NCBI RefSeq assembly: GCF_001439685.1 | Contig: NZ_JYLH01000001.1 | Span: 434,001-498,000 of the forward strand | Source: Pseudomonas libanensis | GTDB lineage: Bacteria; Pseudomonadota; Gammaproteobacteria; Pseudomonadales; Pseudomonadaceae | Length of the DNA stretch: 64,000 nt | Direction of reading: 5' to 3' | Shown here: positions 10,597 to 19,603 of the stretch, in pieces | How the letters are laid out: every line of letters starts with the position of its first letter | How positions within the stretch are numbered: position 1 is the stretch's first letter | Notes under the pieces: model-generated | Told to the model about the DNA's origin: nothing | Seen by the model: the letters and a program-made list of their open reading frames with translations, nothing else | Database searches by the model: none | Made by a program: the position numbers and the translations under genes

Positions 10597-11205
10597 ATGT
10601 CCGCTTCGATCCTGTATATCCACGGCTTCAACAGTGCGCCGGCCTCCAACAAGGCCAGTCAGTTGATCGCCGTGATGGGGGCCCTCGGCCTGGCCGACCA
10701 ACTGCGTGTGCCGGCCCTGCATCACCACCCGCGTCAGGCTATTCCTCAATTGGAGCAGGCCATTGACCAACTGGGGCGGCCGCTGCTGGTCGGCAGCTCA
10801 CTCGGCGGCTACTATGCAACCCATCTTGCCGAACGCCATGGTCTCAAGGCGCTGCTGGTCAACCCGGCGGTCAGCCCCCATCGGATGTTCGACGGTTACC
10901 TGGGCACCCAGAAGAACCTCTACACCGATGAGACCTGGGAGTTGACCCACGATCACGTTGCGGCGCTGGCCGAACTCGAAGTACCGGCACCCCAGGATGC
11001 CGCGCGTTATCAGGTGTGGTTGCAGACCGGGGATGAAACCCTGGATTATCGCCTCGCCCAACAGTATTACCGGGCCTGTGCCTTGCGCATCCAGGCCGGT
11101 GGCGACCATGGTTACCAGGGGTTCGCCGAGCAATTGCCGGCACTGTTGAGTTTTGCCGGCATTGGCGCAGATCAGTATCAATCCTTCGATTTTTCATCAC
11201 TGTAG
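10597..11205 (+). CDS. yqiA: YqiA-family esterase (alpha/beta hydrolase)
   Basis: A 202-residue protein of the UPF0227/YqiA family. It has HGFNSAP at residues 8-14 (oxyanion region), the nucleophile elbow GSSLGGYYA near residue 68, and GDHGYQGF near the C-terminus carrying the likely catalytic His. E. coli YqiA shows esterase activity on acyl-CoA and short esters; the physiological substrate is unknown. It lies between cpdA and parE as in E. coli. The 100-bp gap from cpdA suggests it may have its own promoter. Confidence 0.85.
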   Translation: MSASILYIHGFNSAPASNKASQLIAVMGALGLADQLRVPALHHHPRQAIPQLEQAIDQLGRPLLVGSSLGGYYATHLAERHGLKALLVNPAVSPHRMFDGYLGTQKNLYTDETWELTHDHVAALAELEVPAPQDAARYQVWLQTGDETLDYRLAQQYYRACALRIQAGGDHGYQGFAEQLPALLSFAGIGADQYQSFDFSSL

Positions 11206-11250
11206 AAATCGCAGGTCACTTTTTAATCGAACGACTCACGACGAGACCCC

Positions 11251-13155
11251 ATGGCCACTCCCAGCGCTAGCTCTTATAACGCCGACGCCATCGAAGTCCT
11301 CTCGGGCCTCGACCCGGTGCGCAAACGTCCCGGTATGTATACCGACACCAGTCGGCCGAACCACCTTGCCCAGGAAGTCATCGACAACAGCGTCGACGAA
11401 GCCTTGGCCGGGCACGCCAAGTCGGTACAAGTCATCCTCCATGCCGACCACTCCCTGGAAGTGTCCGACGATGGTCGTGGCATGCCGGTGGACATCCACC
11501 CTGAAGAGGGGGTATCGGGCGTCGAGCTGATCCTGACCAAGCTGCACGCTGGCGGCAAGTTCTCCAATAAGAACTACCAGTTCTCCGGTGGTTTGCACGG
11601 TGTGGGTATTTCCGTGGTCAACGCGCTGTCGACCCAGGTGCGGGTCAAGGTCAAGCGCGACGGCAACGAGTACCAGATGACCTTCGCCGATGGCTATAAA
11701 GCCACTGAGCTGGAAGTGGTCGGCACTGTTGGCAAGCGCAACACCGGTACCAGCGTGTACTTCGCCCCGGACCCGAAATACTTCGATTCGCCGAAATTTT
11801 CCATCAGCCGCCTCAAGCATGTACTCAAGGCCAAGGCTGTGTTGTGCCCCGGCCTATTGGTCAGCTTTGAAGACAAGGGCACCGGCGAGAAGGTCGAGTG
11901 GCACTACGAAGACGGCCTGCGCTCGTATCTCGAAGACTCTGTCAGCGACTTCGAACGCCTGCCCAACGAGCCATTCTGCGGCAGCCTGGCGGGTAATAAG
12001 GAAGCCGTCGACTGGGCCCTGCTGTGGTTGCCCGAAGGTGGCGACAGCGTACAGGAAAGCTACGTCAACCTGATCCCCACCGCCCAGGGCGGCACCCATG
12101 TCAACGGTTTGCGCCAGGGCTTGCTGGACGCCATGCGCGAATTCTGCGAATACCGCAGCCTGTTGCCGCGTGGCGTGAAGCTGGCGCCGGAAGACGTATG
12201 GGAGCGCATCGCGTTCGTGCTGTCGATGAAGATGCAGGAGCCGCAATTCTCCGGACAGACCAAGGAGCGCCTGTCGTCCCGTGAAGCGGCAGCGTTTGTC
12301 TCCGGTGTGGTCAAGGATGCATTCAGCCTGTGGCTCAACGAGCACCCGGAATTGGGCCTGGCCCTGGCTGAGCTGGCGATCAACAACGCCGGCCGGCGCT
12401 TGAAGGCCAGCAAAAAGGTCGAGCGCAAGCGCATCACCCAGGGCCCGGCATTGCCGGGCAAGCTGGCCGATTGCGCCGGGCAGGACCCGATGCGCTCCGA
12501 GCTGTTCCTGGTCGAAGGTGATTCCGCCGGCGGTTCCGCCAAGCAAGCGCGGGACAAGGAGTTCCAGGCGATCCTGCCGCTGCGCGGCAAGATCCTCAAC
12601 ACCTGGGAAGTCGACGGCAGCGAAGTGCTGGCCAGCCAGGAAGTGCATAACATCGCCGTGGCCATCGGGGTCGACCCGGGCGCAGCGGACATAAGTCAAC
12701 TGCGTTACGGCAAGATCTGCATCCTCGCCGACGCCGACTCCGACGGCCTGCACATCGCCACCTTGCTGTGCGCGTTGTTCGTCCAGCATTTCCGACCGTT
12801 GGTGGATGCCGGCCACGTCTACGTCGCCATGCCGCCGCTGTATCGCATCGACCTGGGCAAAGAGATTTTCTACGCCCTGGACGAAGCCGAGCGCGATGGC
12901 ATCCTCGATCGCCTGGTGGCCGAGAAGAAACGCGGTAAGCCTCAGGTCACGCGATTCAAGGGCCTGGGTGAGATGAACCCGCCGCAGCTGCGCGAAACCA
13001 CCATGGACCCGAACACCCGGCGCCTGGTGCAGTTGACCCTGGAAGACTTCGCCGGCACGTCGGAGATGATGGACATGCTGCTGGCGAAGAAGCGTGCGCC
13101 GGATCGCAAGGCCTGGCTGGAATCCAAAGGCAACCTGGCCGAGGTTCTAGGCTGA
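11251..13155 (+). CDS. parE: DNA topoisomerase IV subunit B
   Basis: The 634-residue ATPase subunit of topoisomerase IV, which decatenates daughter chromosomes with ParC. GHKL ATP-binding motifs are seen in EVIDNSVDEALAG, DDGRGMPVD and GLHGVGISVVNALS. The TOPRIM domain follows with LVEGDSAGGSAKQARD and DADSDG. The C-terminal KGLGEMNPPQLRETTMDP is conserved in type IIA enzymes. Its stop TGA (13153-13155) overlaps the ATG of the next gene, so the phytase-like protein is probably translationally coupled. Confidence 0.97.
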   Translation: MATPSASSYNADAIEVLSGLDPVRKRPGMYTDTSRPNHLAQEVIDNSVDEALAGHAKSVQVILHADHSLEVSDDGRGMPVDIHPEEGVSGVELILTKLHAGGKFSNKNYQFSGGLHGVGISVVNALSTQVRVKVKRDGNEYQMTFADGYKATELEVVGTVGKRNTGTSVYFAPDPKYFDSPKFSISRLKHVLKAKAVLCPGLLVSFEDKGTGEKVEWHYEDGLRSYLEDSVSDFERLPNEPFCGSLAGNKEAVDWALLWLPEGGDSVQESYVNLIPTAQGGTHVNGLRQGLLDAMREFCEYRSLLPRGVKLAPEDVWERIAFVLSMKMQEPQFSGQTKERLSSREAAAFVSGVVKDAFSLWLNEHPELGLALAELAINNAGRRLKASKKVERKRITQGPALPGKLADCAGQDPMRSELFLVEGDSAGGSAKQARDKEFQAILPLRGKILNTWEVDGSEVLASQEVHNIAVAIGVDPGAADISQLRYGKICILADADSDGLHIATLLCALFVQHFRPLVDAGHVYVAMPPLYRIDLGKEIFYALDEAERDGILDRLVAEKKRGKPQVTRFKGLGEMNPPQLRETTMDPNTRRLVQLTLEDFAGTSEMMDMLLAKKRAPDRKAWLESKGNLAEVLG

Positions 13156-14150
13156 TGCGCACAGGCTTCGCCCTGGCAATCCTGATGTTGAGCGGGCTGG
13201 CGGCCACCCAGGTGGTTGCTGCGCCCGTGGCGGAGCTCAAGCTGGTGTCCGAGCACCCGGTGGACGGCATGCGCGGCGGCAACCTTTCGGGCCTGGCGTT
13301 GTGTGGAAAGGAACTGTGGACGGTTTCTGACCGGGATGACGACCAGATCTACCGGCTGGATACCGGCGCGCCGACCTGGAACGCCGAAGCGGTGCAGATC
13401 GATGTGCCCCCCGTGCCCGAGTCCGGTCTGCCTTGGGGGTTGCGTTCGCGCACCAAGGCGGCTTCGTTCATTCGCGGCGGTGACCTGGATTTTGAAGGCA
13501 TCAGCTGTGATGCCGTGGGTAATCGCTACATTGTCAGCGAAGCCCATGCGGCGGTGTTGCAGGTCCCGGCGACTGGCGCGCCCGAATGGTTGAAAATTGC
13601 CCCTGGCATGGTGCGCGAAGCCCGGGCCAGTGGCATGTTGCTGCACTTCAATGCCTTGTTCGAAGGCCTGGCGGTAAACCCCGAGGGCAATCAGATCTGG
13701 CTGGCTGCCGAGCGTGAGCGCCGTGGCCTGATCTCGGTCAAGCGCGGCCAGAGCGTATGGGATTGCGACGGCGCCTGTGTGTTGTTGAGTGAAGCCGGCC
13801 AGGAAGTGCAGCCGGCGCAGTTTACCAACGCCAAGGCGGTATCCAAGGACTTTGCCGACCTGGCGCTGTTCAGCGGCAAGCTGTTTACCCTTGAGCGCAA
13901 TGCGTTCCAGATTTGCCGGCGCGATACGCTCACGGCCAAGGTCGAGCTGTGCTGGTCGTTTGCCGACGAGATGCTCACGCCACCGCGACGTTATGCACAG
14001 GCTTATGGACTGGCCGAAGCCCTGGTGGTGGATGCCGACGGCGCGTGGATCGGTATCGACAATAATTTCGGCCCCCGCGCCGATGGTGAAAAACGCCCCA
14101 TGGTCTATCGTTTCGCCGCCCCCGACGGTGGCTGGAGCGCCCAGCCATGA
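13155..14150 (+). CDS. Secreted esterase-like (phytase-type) protein
   Basis: A 331-residue protein with a signal peptide (about residues 1-24, ending VVAA before PVAEL). The rest matches the esterase-like activity of phytase family (PF13449): [57 protein letters not shown] and [20 protein letters not shown] are the beta-propeller blade signatures. It probably acts in the periplasm or outside the cell; the substrate is unknown. It sits between parE and parC with a 1-bp overlap to parE, an arrangement conserved in Pseudomonas (PA4966, from memory) despite no obvious link to topology. Confidence 0.8.
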   Translation: MRTGFALAILMLSGLAATQVVAAPVAELKLVSEHPVDGMRGGNLSGLALCGKELWTVSDRDDDQIYRLDTGAPTWNAEAVQIDVPPVPESGLPWGLRSRTKAASFIRGGDLDFEGISCDAVGNRYIVSEAHAAVLQVPATGAPEWLKIAPGMVREARASGMLLHFNALFEGLAVNPEGNQIWLAAERERRGLISVKRGQSVWDCDGACVLLSEAGQEVQPAQFTNAKAVSKDFADLALFSGKLFTLERNAFQICRRDTLTAKVELCWSFADEMLTPPRRYAQAYGLAEALVVDADGAWIGIDNNFGPRADGEKRPMVYRFAAPDGGWSAQP

Positions 14151-14223
14151 GCCCGCAGTTTTTTCAAATGACCCGACGCAGCGGCAGTTCCGCTGCGCGT
14201 TACCCAACAATGATGAGGCCCGC

Positions 14224-16488
14224 ATGAGTGACATCCTCGCAGACAGCTTAGATGGCGTAGAACGCCGGTCGCTGGCTGACTTCACCGAAAATGCCTACCT
14301 CAACTACTCCATGTACGTGATCATGGACCGTGCCTTGCCGCATATCGGCGACGGCCTGAAGCCCGTGCAACGGCGCATCATCTATGCCATGAGTGAGTTG
14401 GGCCTGGACGCCGATTCCAAACACAAGAAGTCGGCGCGTACCGTCGGTGACGTGCTCGGTAAGTTCCACCCCCACGGCGATTCGGCGTGCTATGAAGCCA
14501 TGGTGTTGATGGCCCAGCCGTTCAGCTATCGCTACACCCTGGTGGACGGCCAGGGCAACTGGGGGGCGCCGGACGATCCGAAGTCCTTCGCTGCCATGCG
14601 TTATACCGAGGCGCGGTTGTCGCGTTACTCCGAAGTACTGCTCAGCGAATTGGGCCAGGGCACCGCGAACTGGGGGCCGAACTTTGACGGAACCCTCGAC
14701 GAACCATTGGTATTGCCGGCACGTTTGCCGAATATCCTGCTCAATGGCACCACCGGTATCGCGGTCGGCATGGCCACCGACGTACCGCCGCACAACCTGC
14801 GCGAAGTCGCCACCGCCTGCGTGCGCTTGCTGGATGAGCCCAAGGCCACGGTCGAGCAGCTTTGCGAGCATATCCAGGGCCCGGATTACCCGACCGAAGC
14901 GGAAATCATCACGCCCCGCGCCGATCTGTTGAAAATGTACGAAACCGGCAAGGGCTCGGTGCGCATGCGCGCCGTGTACCACATCGAAGACGGCGACATC
15001 ATTGTCACCGCGCTGCCGCATCAGGTGTCCGGTGCCAAGGTGCTGGAGCAGATCGCCGCATTGATGCAGGCCAAGCCATCGAAACTGCCGCAAGTGGCCG
15101 ACCTGCGTGACGAGTCCGATCATGAAAACCCGTGCCGCATCGTGATCATCCCGACCAATAGCCGGGTGGATCATGAAGTGCTGATGCAGCATTTGTTTGC
15201 CAGCACCGACCTGGAGTCCAGCTACCGGGTCAACGTCAATATCATTGGCCTGGACGGCAAGCCGCAGTTGAAGAACCTGCGCAATCTGCTGGTGGAATGG
15301 CTGGAGTTCCGCGTACAAACCGTGCGCCGCCGCCTGCAATTTCGCCTCGACAAGGTTGAGCGCCGCTTGCACCTGTTGGACGGTTTGCTGATTGCCTACC
15401 TCAACCTGGATGAAGTGATCCATATCATCCGTACCGCCGAGCACCCGAAGGCCGAGTTGATCGCGCGTTTCGAGCTGAGCGAAATCCAGGCTGACTACAT
15501 CCTCGACACCCGCTTGCGCCAGTTGGCACGCCTGGAAGAAATGAAGCTGCGCGACGAGCAAGACGCGCTGCTCAAGGAGCAAGCCAAGCTGCAGGCGCTG
15601 CTGGGCAGCGAAGCCAAGCTCAAGAAGCTGGTGCGCAGTGAGCTGATCAAAGACGCCGAAACCTACGGCGATGACCGCCGTTCGCCTATCGTCGAGCGTG
15701 CTGAAGCGAAGGCGCTGACAGAAACCGAGCTGTTGCCTAACGAGAAAATTACCGTCGTTCTGTCGGAAAAGGGTTGGGTTCGTTCCGCCAAAGGGCATGA
15801 TATTGACGCCACCGGGCTTTCGTACAAAGCTGGTGATGGCTTCAAGACCGCTGCGGCCGGGCGTTCCAACCAGTTCGCGGTGTTTATCGACTCGACCGGG
15901 CGCAGTTATTCGGTGCCGGCCCATACCCTGCCATCTGCACGAGGGCAGGGCGAGCCGTTGACCGGGCGCCTCACGCCACCACCGGGGGCGAATTTCGAGT
16001 GCGTGCTGCTGCCGGACGATGATTCGCTGTATGTCATCGCCTCCGACGCCGGTTACGGTTTCGTGGTCAAGGGTGAAGACCTGCAGGCCAAGAACAAGGC
16101 GGGCAAGGCGCTGTTGAGCCTGCCGAACAACGCCAAGGTGATCCTCCCAAGGCCGGTGGAAAACCGTGAAAGCAACTGGCTGGCGTCGGTGACCACCGAA
16201 GGGCGTTTGCTGGTGTTCAAGATCAGCGACTTGCCGCAGTTGGGCAAAGGCAAGGGCAACAAGATTATCGGGATTCCCGGCGACCGGGTGGCCAGTCGCG
16301 AAGAGTACGTGACCGACATCGCGGTGGTCCCGGAAGGCTCTACCCTGGTGCTCCAGGCCGGCAAGCGCACGTTGTCATTGCGCCCTGACGACCTGGAACA
16401 CTACAAGGGCGAACGCGGTCGGCGTGGTAATAAACTGCCTCGCGGCTTCCAGCGAGTGGACGCCTTGCTGGTGGAAACGCCGGTTTAA
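14224..16488 (+). CDS. parC: DNA topoisomerase IV subunit A
   Basis: The 754-residue DNA-cleaving subunit of topoisomerase IV. The active-site tyrosine is Tyr127 in [13 protein letters not shown]. The quinolone-resistance region reads [12 protein letters not shown] with Ser87, the fluoroquinolone-sensitive residue in P. aeruginosa numbering, so no resistance change is visible there. The C-terminal beta-pinwheel shows repeats such as [11 protein letters not shown] and [14 protein letters not shown]. The frame is open far upstream into the preceding gene, but the ATG at 14224 gives the standard [14 protein letters not shown]-terminus. Confidence 0.97.
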   Translation: MSDILADSLDGVERRSLADFTENAYLNYSMYVIMDRALPHIGDGLKPVQRRIIYAMSELGLDADSKHKKSARTVGDVLGKFHPHGDSACYEAMVLMAQPFSYRYTLVDGQGNWGAPDDPKSFAAMRYTEARLSRYSEVLLSELGQGTANWGPNFDGTLDEPLVLPARLPNILLNGTTGIAVGMATDVPPHNLREVATACVRLLDEPKATVEQLCEHIQGPDYPTEAEIITPRADLLKMYETGKGSVRMRAVYHIEDGDIIVTALPHQVSGAKVLEQIAALMQAKPSKLPQVADLRDESDHENPCRIVIIPTNSRVDHEVLMQHLFASTDLESSYRVNVNIIGLDGKPQLKNLRNLLVEWLEFRVQTVRRRLQFRLDKVERRLHLLDGLLIAYLNLDEVIHIIRTAEHPKAELIARFELSEIQADYILDTRLRQLARLEEMKLRDEQDALLKEQAKLQALLGSEAKLKKLVRSELIKDAETYGDDRRSPIVERAEAKALTETELLPNEKITVVLSEKGWVRSAKGHDIDATGLSYKAGDGFKTAAAGRSNQFAVFIDSTGRSYSVPAHTLPSARGQGEPLTGRLTPPPGANFECVLLPDDDSLYVIASDAGYGFVVKGEDLQAKNKAGKALLSLPNNAKVILPRPVENRESNWLASVTTEGRLLVFKISDLPQLGKGKGNKIIGIPGDRVASREEYVTDIAVVPEGSTLVLQAGKRTLSLRPDDLEHYKGERGRRGNKLPRGFQRVDALLVETPV

Positions 16489-16504
16489 GCTGTACTAGAG
16501 GCCT

Positions 16505-16530
16505 CGATCTACGATTTAACGCGTAGATCG
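16505..16530. other. Perfect 9-bp dyad downstream of parC
   Basis: CGATCTACG (16505-16513) and CGTAGATCG (16522-16530) form a perfect 9-bp inverted repeat with an 8-nt loop, 17 bp after the parC stop. There is no T-run, so it may be a weak terminator, an mRNA-end structure or a binding site for a dimeric protein in front of the lipoprotein gene. Confidence 0.5.
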
Positions 16531-16660
16531 ACGCTTTCGCGCTGGAGTCATGGCGCATATTCACGGATGATATGGCCTTTCCAGCGCCGGCGTGGCCGAG
16601 CGTGTCAGGTTATTTTTAGTATTACATTGTGGTTCGCCTTGTGGCAGCCACCTGGATGGG

Positions 16661-17371
16661 ATGATGACTGCTCCACGCCTTCCTCTATTTTTGATGCTCG
16701 CTGGCCTTTTAGGGCTGGCGGGTTGCAGCACGCACCAGCCAGTGTCGCTGTACCAGCTGGACAGCGGAAGTCCGGCTCAGCCAGCCCAGACAGCGGGCAT
16801 GGCGGTATTGCTTGGCCCGGTAGTCGTTGCCGATTACCTGCAACGTGAAACCCTGCTACAACGTCAGAACGACGGCAGCCTGCAAGGTTCCACCGATGGT
16901 CGTTGGGCAGGCAGCCTGTCGTCCGATATCAATCAACTGATGTTGCGCCAGGTGGCCGGCCAACTGGACAGCCAGCGCGTAGTGCTGGCACCAGGGCCAT
17001 CCGGGTTTGCTCCGGATGTGCAGGTGCTGTTGACGATCACGCGGCTTGACTCCGGCAAGTCGCAACCCGCGATTCTGGATGCACAGTGGCGCCTGATCGA
17101 CCGTCGCGGGCAAGTGCGGGATAACCGCATCGTACATCTGCAGGAAGAGCACGCCGGCACCACCGCGTCCCAGGTCCAGGCCCAGGGTGTGCTGTTGCAG
17201 CACTTGGCACAGCAGTTGTCGGTGGCGCTCAAGCCACTGGCCAACCAGCCGCCGGTCGCTGCCGAGACACCCCGCAAACAGGCTTCCCAGCCCAAGCCGG
17301 CAGCTCCGGAAAAGCCTAAGATGCCGATGGCTACCCCGATTCGTACGGATCTGGAAGTGTTCAGGTTCTGA
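16661..17371 (+). CDS. PqiC-like (DUF330) transport-auxiliary lipoprotein
   Basis: A lipoprotein of 236 residues with the signal peptide MMTAPRLPLFLMLAGLLGLA and lipobox LAGC. The mature region follows the PqiC/YmbA (ABC-type transport auxiliary) pattern: SLYQLDSG, VLLGPVVVADYLQRETLL, GRWAGSLSSDINQLMLRQVAGQL and a late LSVALKPL helix, then a Pro/Lys-rich tail. PqiC proteins anchor MCE lipid-transport tubes (PqiB) to the outer membrane, but no pqiA/pqiB genes are in the window. The ATG at 16661 is chosen from tandem ATGs at 16661/16664, since an upstream extension would spoil the signal peptide. Confidence 0.75.
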   Translation: MMTAPRLPLFLMLAGLLGLAGCSTHQPVSLYQLDSGSPAQPAQTAGMAVLLGPVVVADYLQRETLLQRQNDGSLQGSTDGRWAGSLSSDINQLMLRQVAGQLDSQRVVLAPGPSGFAPDVQVLLTITRLDSGKSQPAILDAQWRLIDRRGQVRDNRIVHLQEEHAGTTASQVQAQGVLLQHLAQQLSVALKPLANQPPVAAETPRKQASQPKPAAPEKPKMPMATPIRTDLEVFRF

Positions 17372-17387
17372 TCTGAATCCTGCACAA

Positions 17388-17425
17388 ACAAAAAGGCCCG
17401 CATACACTGCGGGCCTTTTTTGTTT
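17388..17425 (+). terminator. Rho-independent terminator of the PqiC-like gene
   Basis: AAAGGCCCGCA and TGCGGGCCTTT form an 11-bp stem around the loop TACAC. The stem runs into a T-rich tract (TTTTTTGTTTG). It ends 54 bp after the stop codon. Confidence 0.9.
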
Positions 17426-17456
17426 GTCTGCGATTTAAGCTGCACCACACATCAAA

Positions 17457-17480
17457 TGTGGGAGGGGGCTTGCCCCCGAT
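17457..17480 (+). repeat. REP (GTGGGAGGGGGCTTGCCCCC type), left half of an interrupted REPIN
   Basis: GTGGGAGGGGGCTTGCCCCC occurs here and its inverted partner lies at 17890-17912. A REPIN normally has only about 50-60 bp between its two REPs. The 400-bp gap here is explained by the element at 17529-17886. Confidence 0.8.
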
Positions 17481-17528
17481 AGCGCAGTAGCAGTTAGCAC
17501 ATCATTAACTTAACTGCCACCATCGGGG

Positions 17529-17886
17529 CATAGGTATCTACACAACTTTGGGGCGACGCTGGACCTGTGGCGAGGGAGCTTGCTCCCGTGACGGACTGAC
17601 AGCCGACGCTGATCTAACTGACGCACCGCGATCCAATGTGGGAGCTGGCTTGCCTGCGAATGCGGCCTTAAAGCCGACCAGGATCTCGGGTCAGACCGCG
17701 TACATATCCGTTCCTGCGGTAATGGCTGCTATTGGTTCCGCTTTTACAGCGGGTCACTTTTGAAGAGCCCAAAAGTAACCAAAAGGCTCTTGCCCCACCA
17801 CTCGGCACCTCGCTCAGGCTCGGTGTGCCCGGAATTCGTGGTTACCGTCGGCTGCTACAGCCTACAAAGTTGTGTAGATACCTATG
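17529..17886. mobile_element. MITE-like element with 22-bp terminal inverted repeats, inserted in a REPIN
   Basis: The ends at 17529-17550 and 17865-17886 are perfect 22-bp inverted repeats beginning CATAGGTATCTACACAAC. They are flanked by a 9-bp direct repeat, CCATCGGGG (17520-17528 and, one base beyond the right end, 17888-17896). The interior holds two further REPs (GAGGGAGCTTGCTCCC near 17572 and GTGGGAGCTGGCTTGCC near 17638) and a chain of hairpins such as AAGAGCC...GGCTCTT. No credible gene is present. The right two-thirds is related, in opposite orientation, to 51690-52030. Size, ends and direct repeats suggest a non-autonomous mobile element. The mobilising enzyme is not known. Confidence 0.6.
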
Positions 17887-17889
17887 GCC

Positions 17890-17912
17890 ATCGGGGGCAA
17901 GCCCCCTCCCAC
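17890..17912 (-). repeat. REP, right half of the interrupted REPIN
   Basis: ATCGGGGGCAAGCCCCCTCC is the inverse of the REP at 17457-17480. It begins with the same bases as the 9-bp direct repeat beside the inserted element. It lies 20 bp beyond the stop of the minus-strand ahpA-like gene. Confidence 0.8.
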
Positions 17913-17931
17913 AAGGTTCCTACGCTGTTTG

Positions 17932-19470
17932 TCAGGGCCTGGTGCGGGTCTCATGCATCCGCGCCAACTGCCGCTCCAACATCGATGGATACGGCTCCAT
18001 CAACCGCTCCACACAGCTGGCCCCTTCAGGGCTGGCAATCGGACGGATGCGGGCGCGTTGGCGGATCAGCGTGTCTTCACTGATCTTGCGTTCCACCAAC
18101 AGCAGGTTGCGGCTGTGCTGGGACAAGGCCAGGGCATCCTGGGCGATTTCGGTCAGCAGCAGGTCGATCTGGCTCATGCCAAACAGGTCATCGCCCACCG
18201 TCAGGCCAAGCTGCAGTTGCAGAGTGATGCCGCTGTCGGCCACTTCGATCTGCAGGGCATGGCCCAGGGCGCGCAATAGCTCGCCGCAGCAGATGGCGTT
18301 GGTCAGGTAGTCTTCGCCGCTGTCTTCGCTGTGGAACAGCATCAGCGTGCTGCCATCGTTCAGGGTGTGCAGTTCGCTCTGGTAGAGCGAAGCGGCCTGG
18401 TCGAGGCAGTCGCGGTAGCGTTCGAGCAGTTCGGTCAGGCGGGCACGGGGCAGGCGGCGCAGTTGTTCCTGGGCACCCAGTTGCACGGCGAGTACGGCGC
18501 TGTGCTGCGGCTCGGTATTCCTGTCCACCGCAACCGGCTTCGGCGCAACAGCTGGGGCCACGGCCGAGGTATCGCGCAGGTCGGCGAACGGGTCTTCGTC
18601 GTCCAGTTCATCTTCCTCGGCCTTGATCACATGGCGCGGCGCTGGCTTCAGACCGGCTACCGGCGCGCTTTCGTCGAAGCCTGGGTCGCGCAGGTCGCGT
18701 ACCTCAAACTCCGGCTCGTCGTTGTAGTCGTCGGTGTCGTCGTATTCTGGCTCCGGTTCGACTTCCGGCACTTTAGGTTCCGGTGCAAAGCTGGCGTGAA
18801 GCTGGCGCGCGAGGTCGCCGATTTCGTCCTGGCGATCGGTGGCCGGTGTGTGTTCGTCGATATCCCGCAGCCAGATGCGCAGTTGCATCAACGGCGTGGA
18901 GATATGCCGCCCGAGGCGCAGGCTCAAGGCCAGGGCCAGGGCCAGCAGGATCGCGCTCAAGATGCCCATGCTCTGCAGGCTGATGGTCATCGGCTGCTGA
19001 AACTGCTGCATATCAAGGCTGATACGCAGTTGGCCGGCCTTCACATCCTGAAAGGTGATATTGCTCTGGTACAGGCCCTCGGCTTCACCCAACAGGCCGT
19101 TCTTCGGGCGCTGCCCGGCCTCGGCCATGATACGGTTGTCCACGCTATAGATAGCGGCGTGGGCCACGAGCGGGTTCTTGGTCAGGTTGTTGAGCAGTAC
19201 GTTGAGGCTGAGGATGTCGTTGGACACCAGCAACTCAGTCGCCGACGTGGCAGTCTGGGTCGTCAGGCTCTCGCCCAGGGCGTCGGCTTGCTCGTGCATG
19301 GCCTGCTTGAACTGCAAACCCATCACGCAGGCGTAGATCACCAGGGCCAAAGCGACCAGGATCACGTTATGGCTGGCGATGCGTAATGCGATCGGTACAC
19401 GGCGGTGGCGCAGTGCCCGGAAGATCAGCAGGAAGAAGTTATCGGTTTTTACTGGCGTGGGCCGGTTCAC
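17932..19470 (-). CDS. AhpA/YtjB (SMP)-family inner-membrane protein
   Basis: A 512-residue protein starting at the GTG at 19470 (VNRPTPVKTDNFFLL). The frame extends 21 codons further, but that stretch carries the promoter at 19506-19533. A first membrane helix (VILVALALVIYACVMGLQF) precedes a periplasmic domain with the SMP signature (TSATELLVSNDILSLNVLLNNL). A second helix (ILSAILLALALALSLRL) leads to a HAMP-like segment. A very acidic linker (EPEPEYDDTDDYNDEPEFEV) separates it from a cytoplasmic C-terminal domain. In E. coli smp/ytjB is also divergent from serB. The function is unclear; membrane sensing is likely from the architecture. Confidence 0.75.
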   Translation of the reverse strand: MNRPTPVKTDNFFLLIFRALRHRRVPIALRIASHNVILVALALVIYACVMGLQFKQAMHEQADALGESLTTQTATSATELLVSNDILSLNVLLNNLTKNPLVAHAAIYSVDNRIMAEAGQRPKNGLLGEAEGLYQSNITFQDVKAGQLRISLDMQQFQQPMTISLQSMGILSAILLALALALSLRLGRHISTPLMQLRIWLRDIDEHTPATDRQDEIGDLARQLHASFAPEPKVPEVEPEPEYDDTDDYNDEPEFEVRDLRDPGFDESAPVAGLKPAPRHVIKAEEDELDDEDPFADLRDTSAVAPAVAPKPVAVDRNTEPQHSAVLAVQLGAQEQLRRLPRARLTELLERYRDCLDQAASLYQSELHTLNDGSTLMLFHSEDSGEDYLTNAICCGELLRALGHALQIEVADSGITLQLQLGLTVGDDLFGMSQIDLLLTEIAQDALALSQHSRNLLLVERKISEDTLIRQRARIRPIASPEGASCVERLMEPYPSMLERQLARMHETRTRP

Positions 19471-19505
19471 TTGCGCTCGGCTCTTGGTCCGTGAAGTTGA
19501 CGCGC

Positions 19506-19533
19506 AGTATAGCGACAGGCCCATGGCCGGCAA
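19506..19533 (-). promoter_or_regulatory. Sigma-70 promoter of the ahpA-like gene
   Basis: Read on the minus strand, -35 TTGCCG (19533-19528) and -10 TATACT (19511-19506) are separated by 16 bp. Transcription would start near 19499, about 30 bp before the GTG start at 19470. This argues against the longer reading frame. Confidence 0.65.
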
Positions 19534-19603
19534 AGCGCTGGCTGTGCCCGATGGTCACTGAAAGTGGGTAGAATGCGGTTTTTTTCCAGCCTGGGGGTGC
19601 GCT

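Noticed and set aside
13155..14150. True phytase function for the gene between parE and parC
   Set aside because: The match is only to the broad esterase-like fold; nothing shows phytate as substrate.
17732..18310. Open frames reading VTKRLLPHHSAPRSGS and similar inside the repeat element
   Set aside because: Peptides of this kind recur in Pseudomonas annotations because the repeat itself recurs. Here the frame crosses the terminal repeat and a REP and then runs antisense to the ahpA-like gene.
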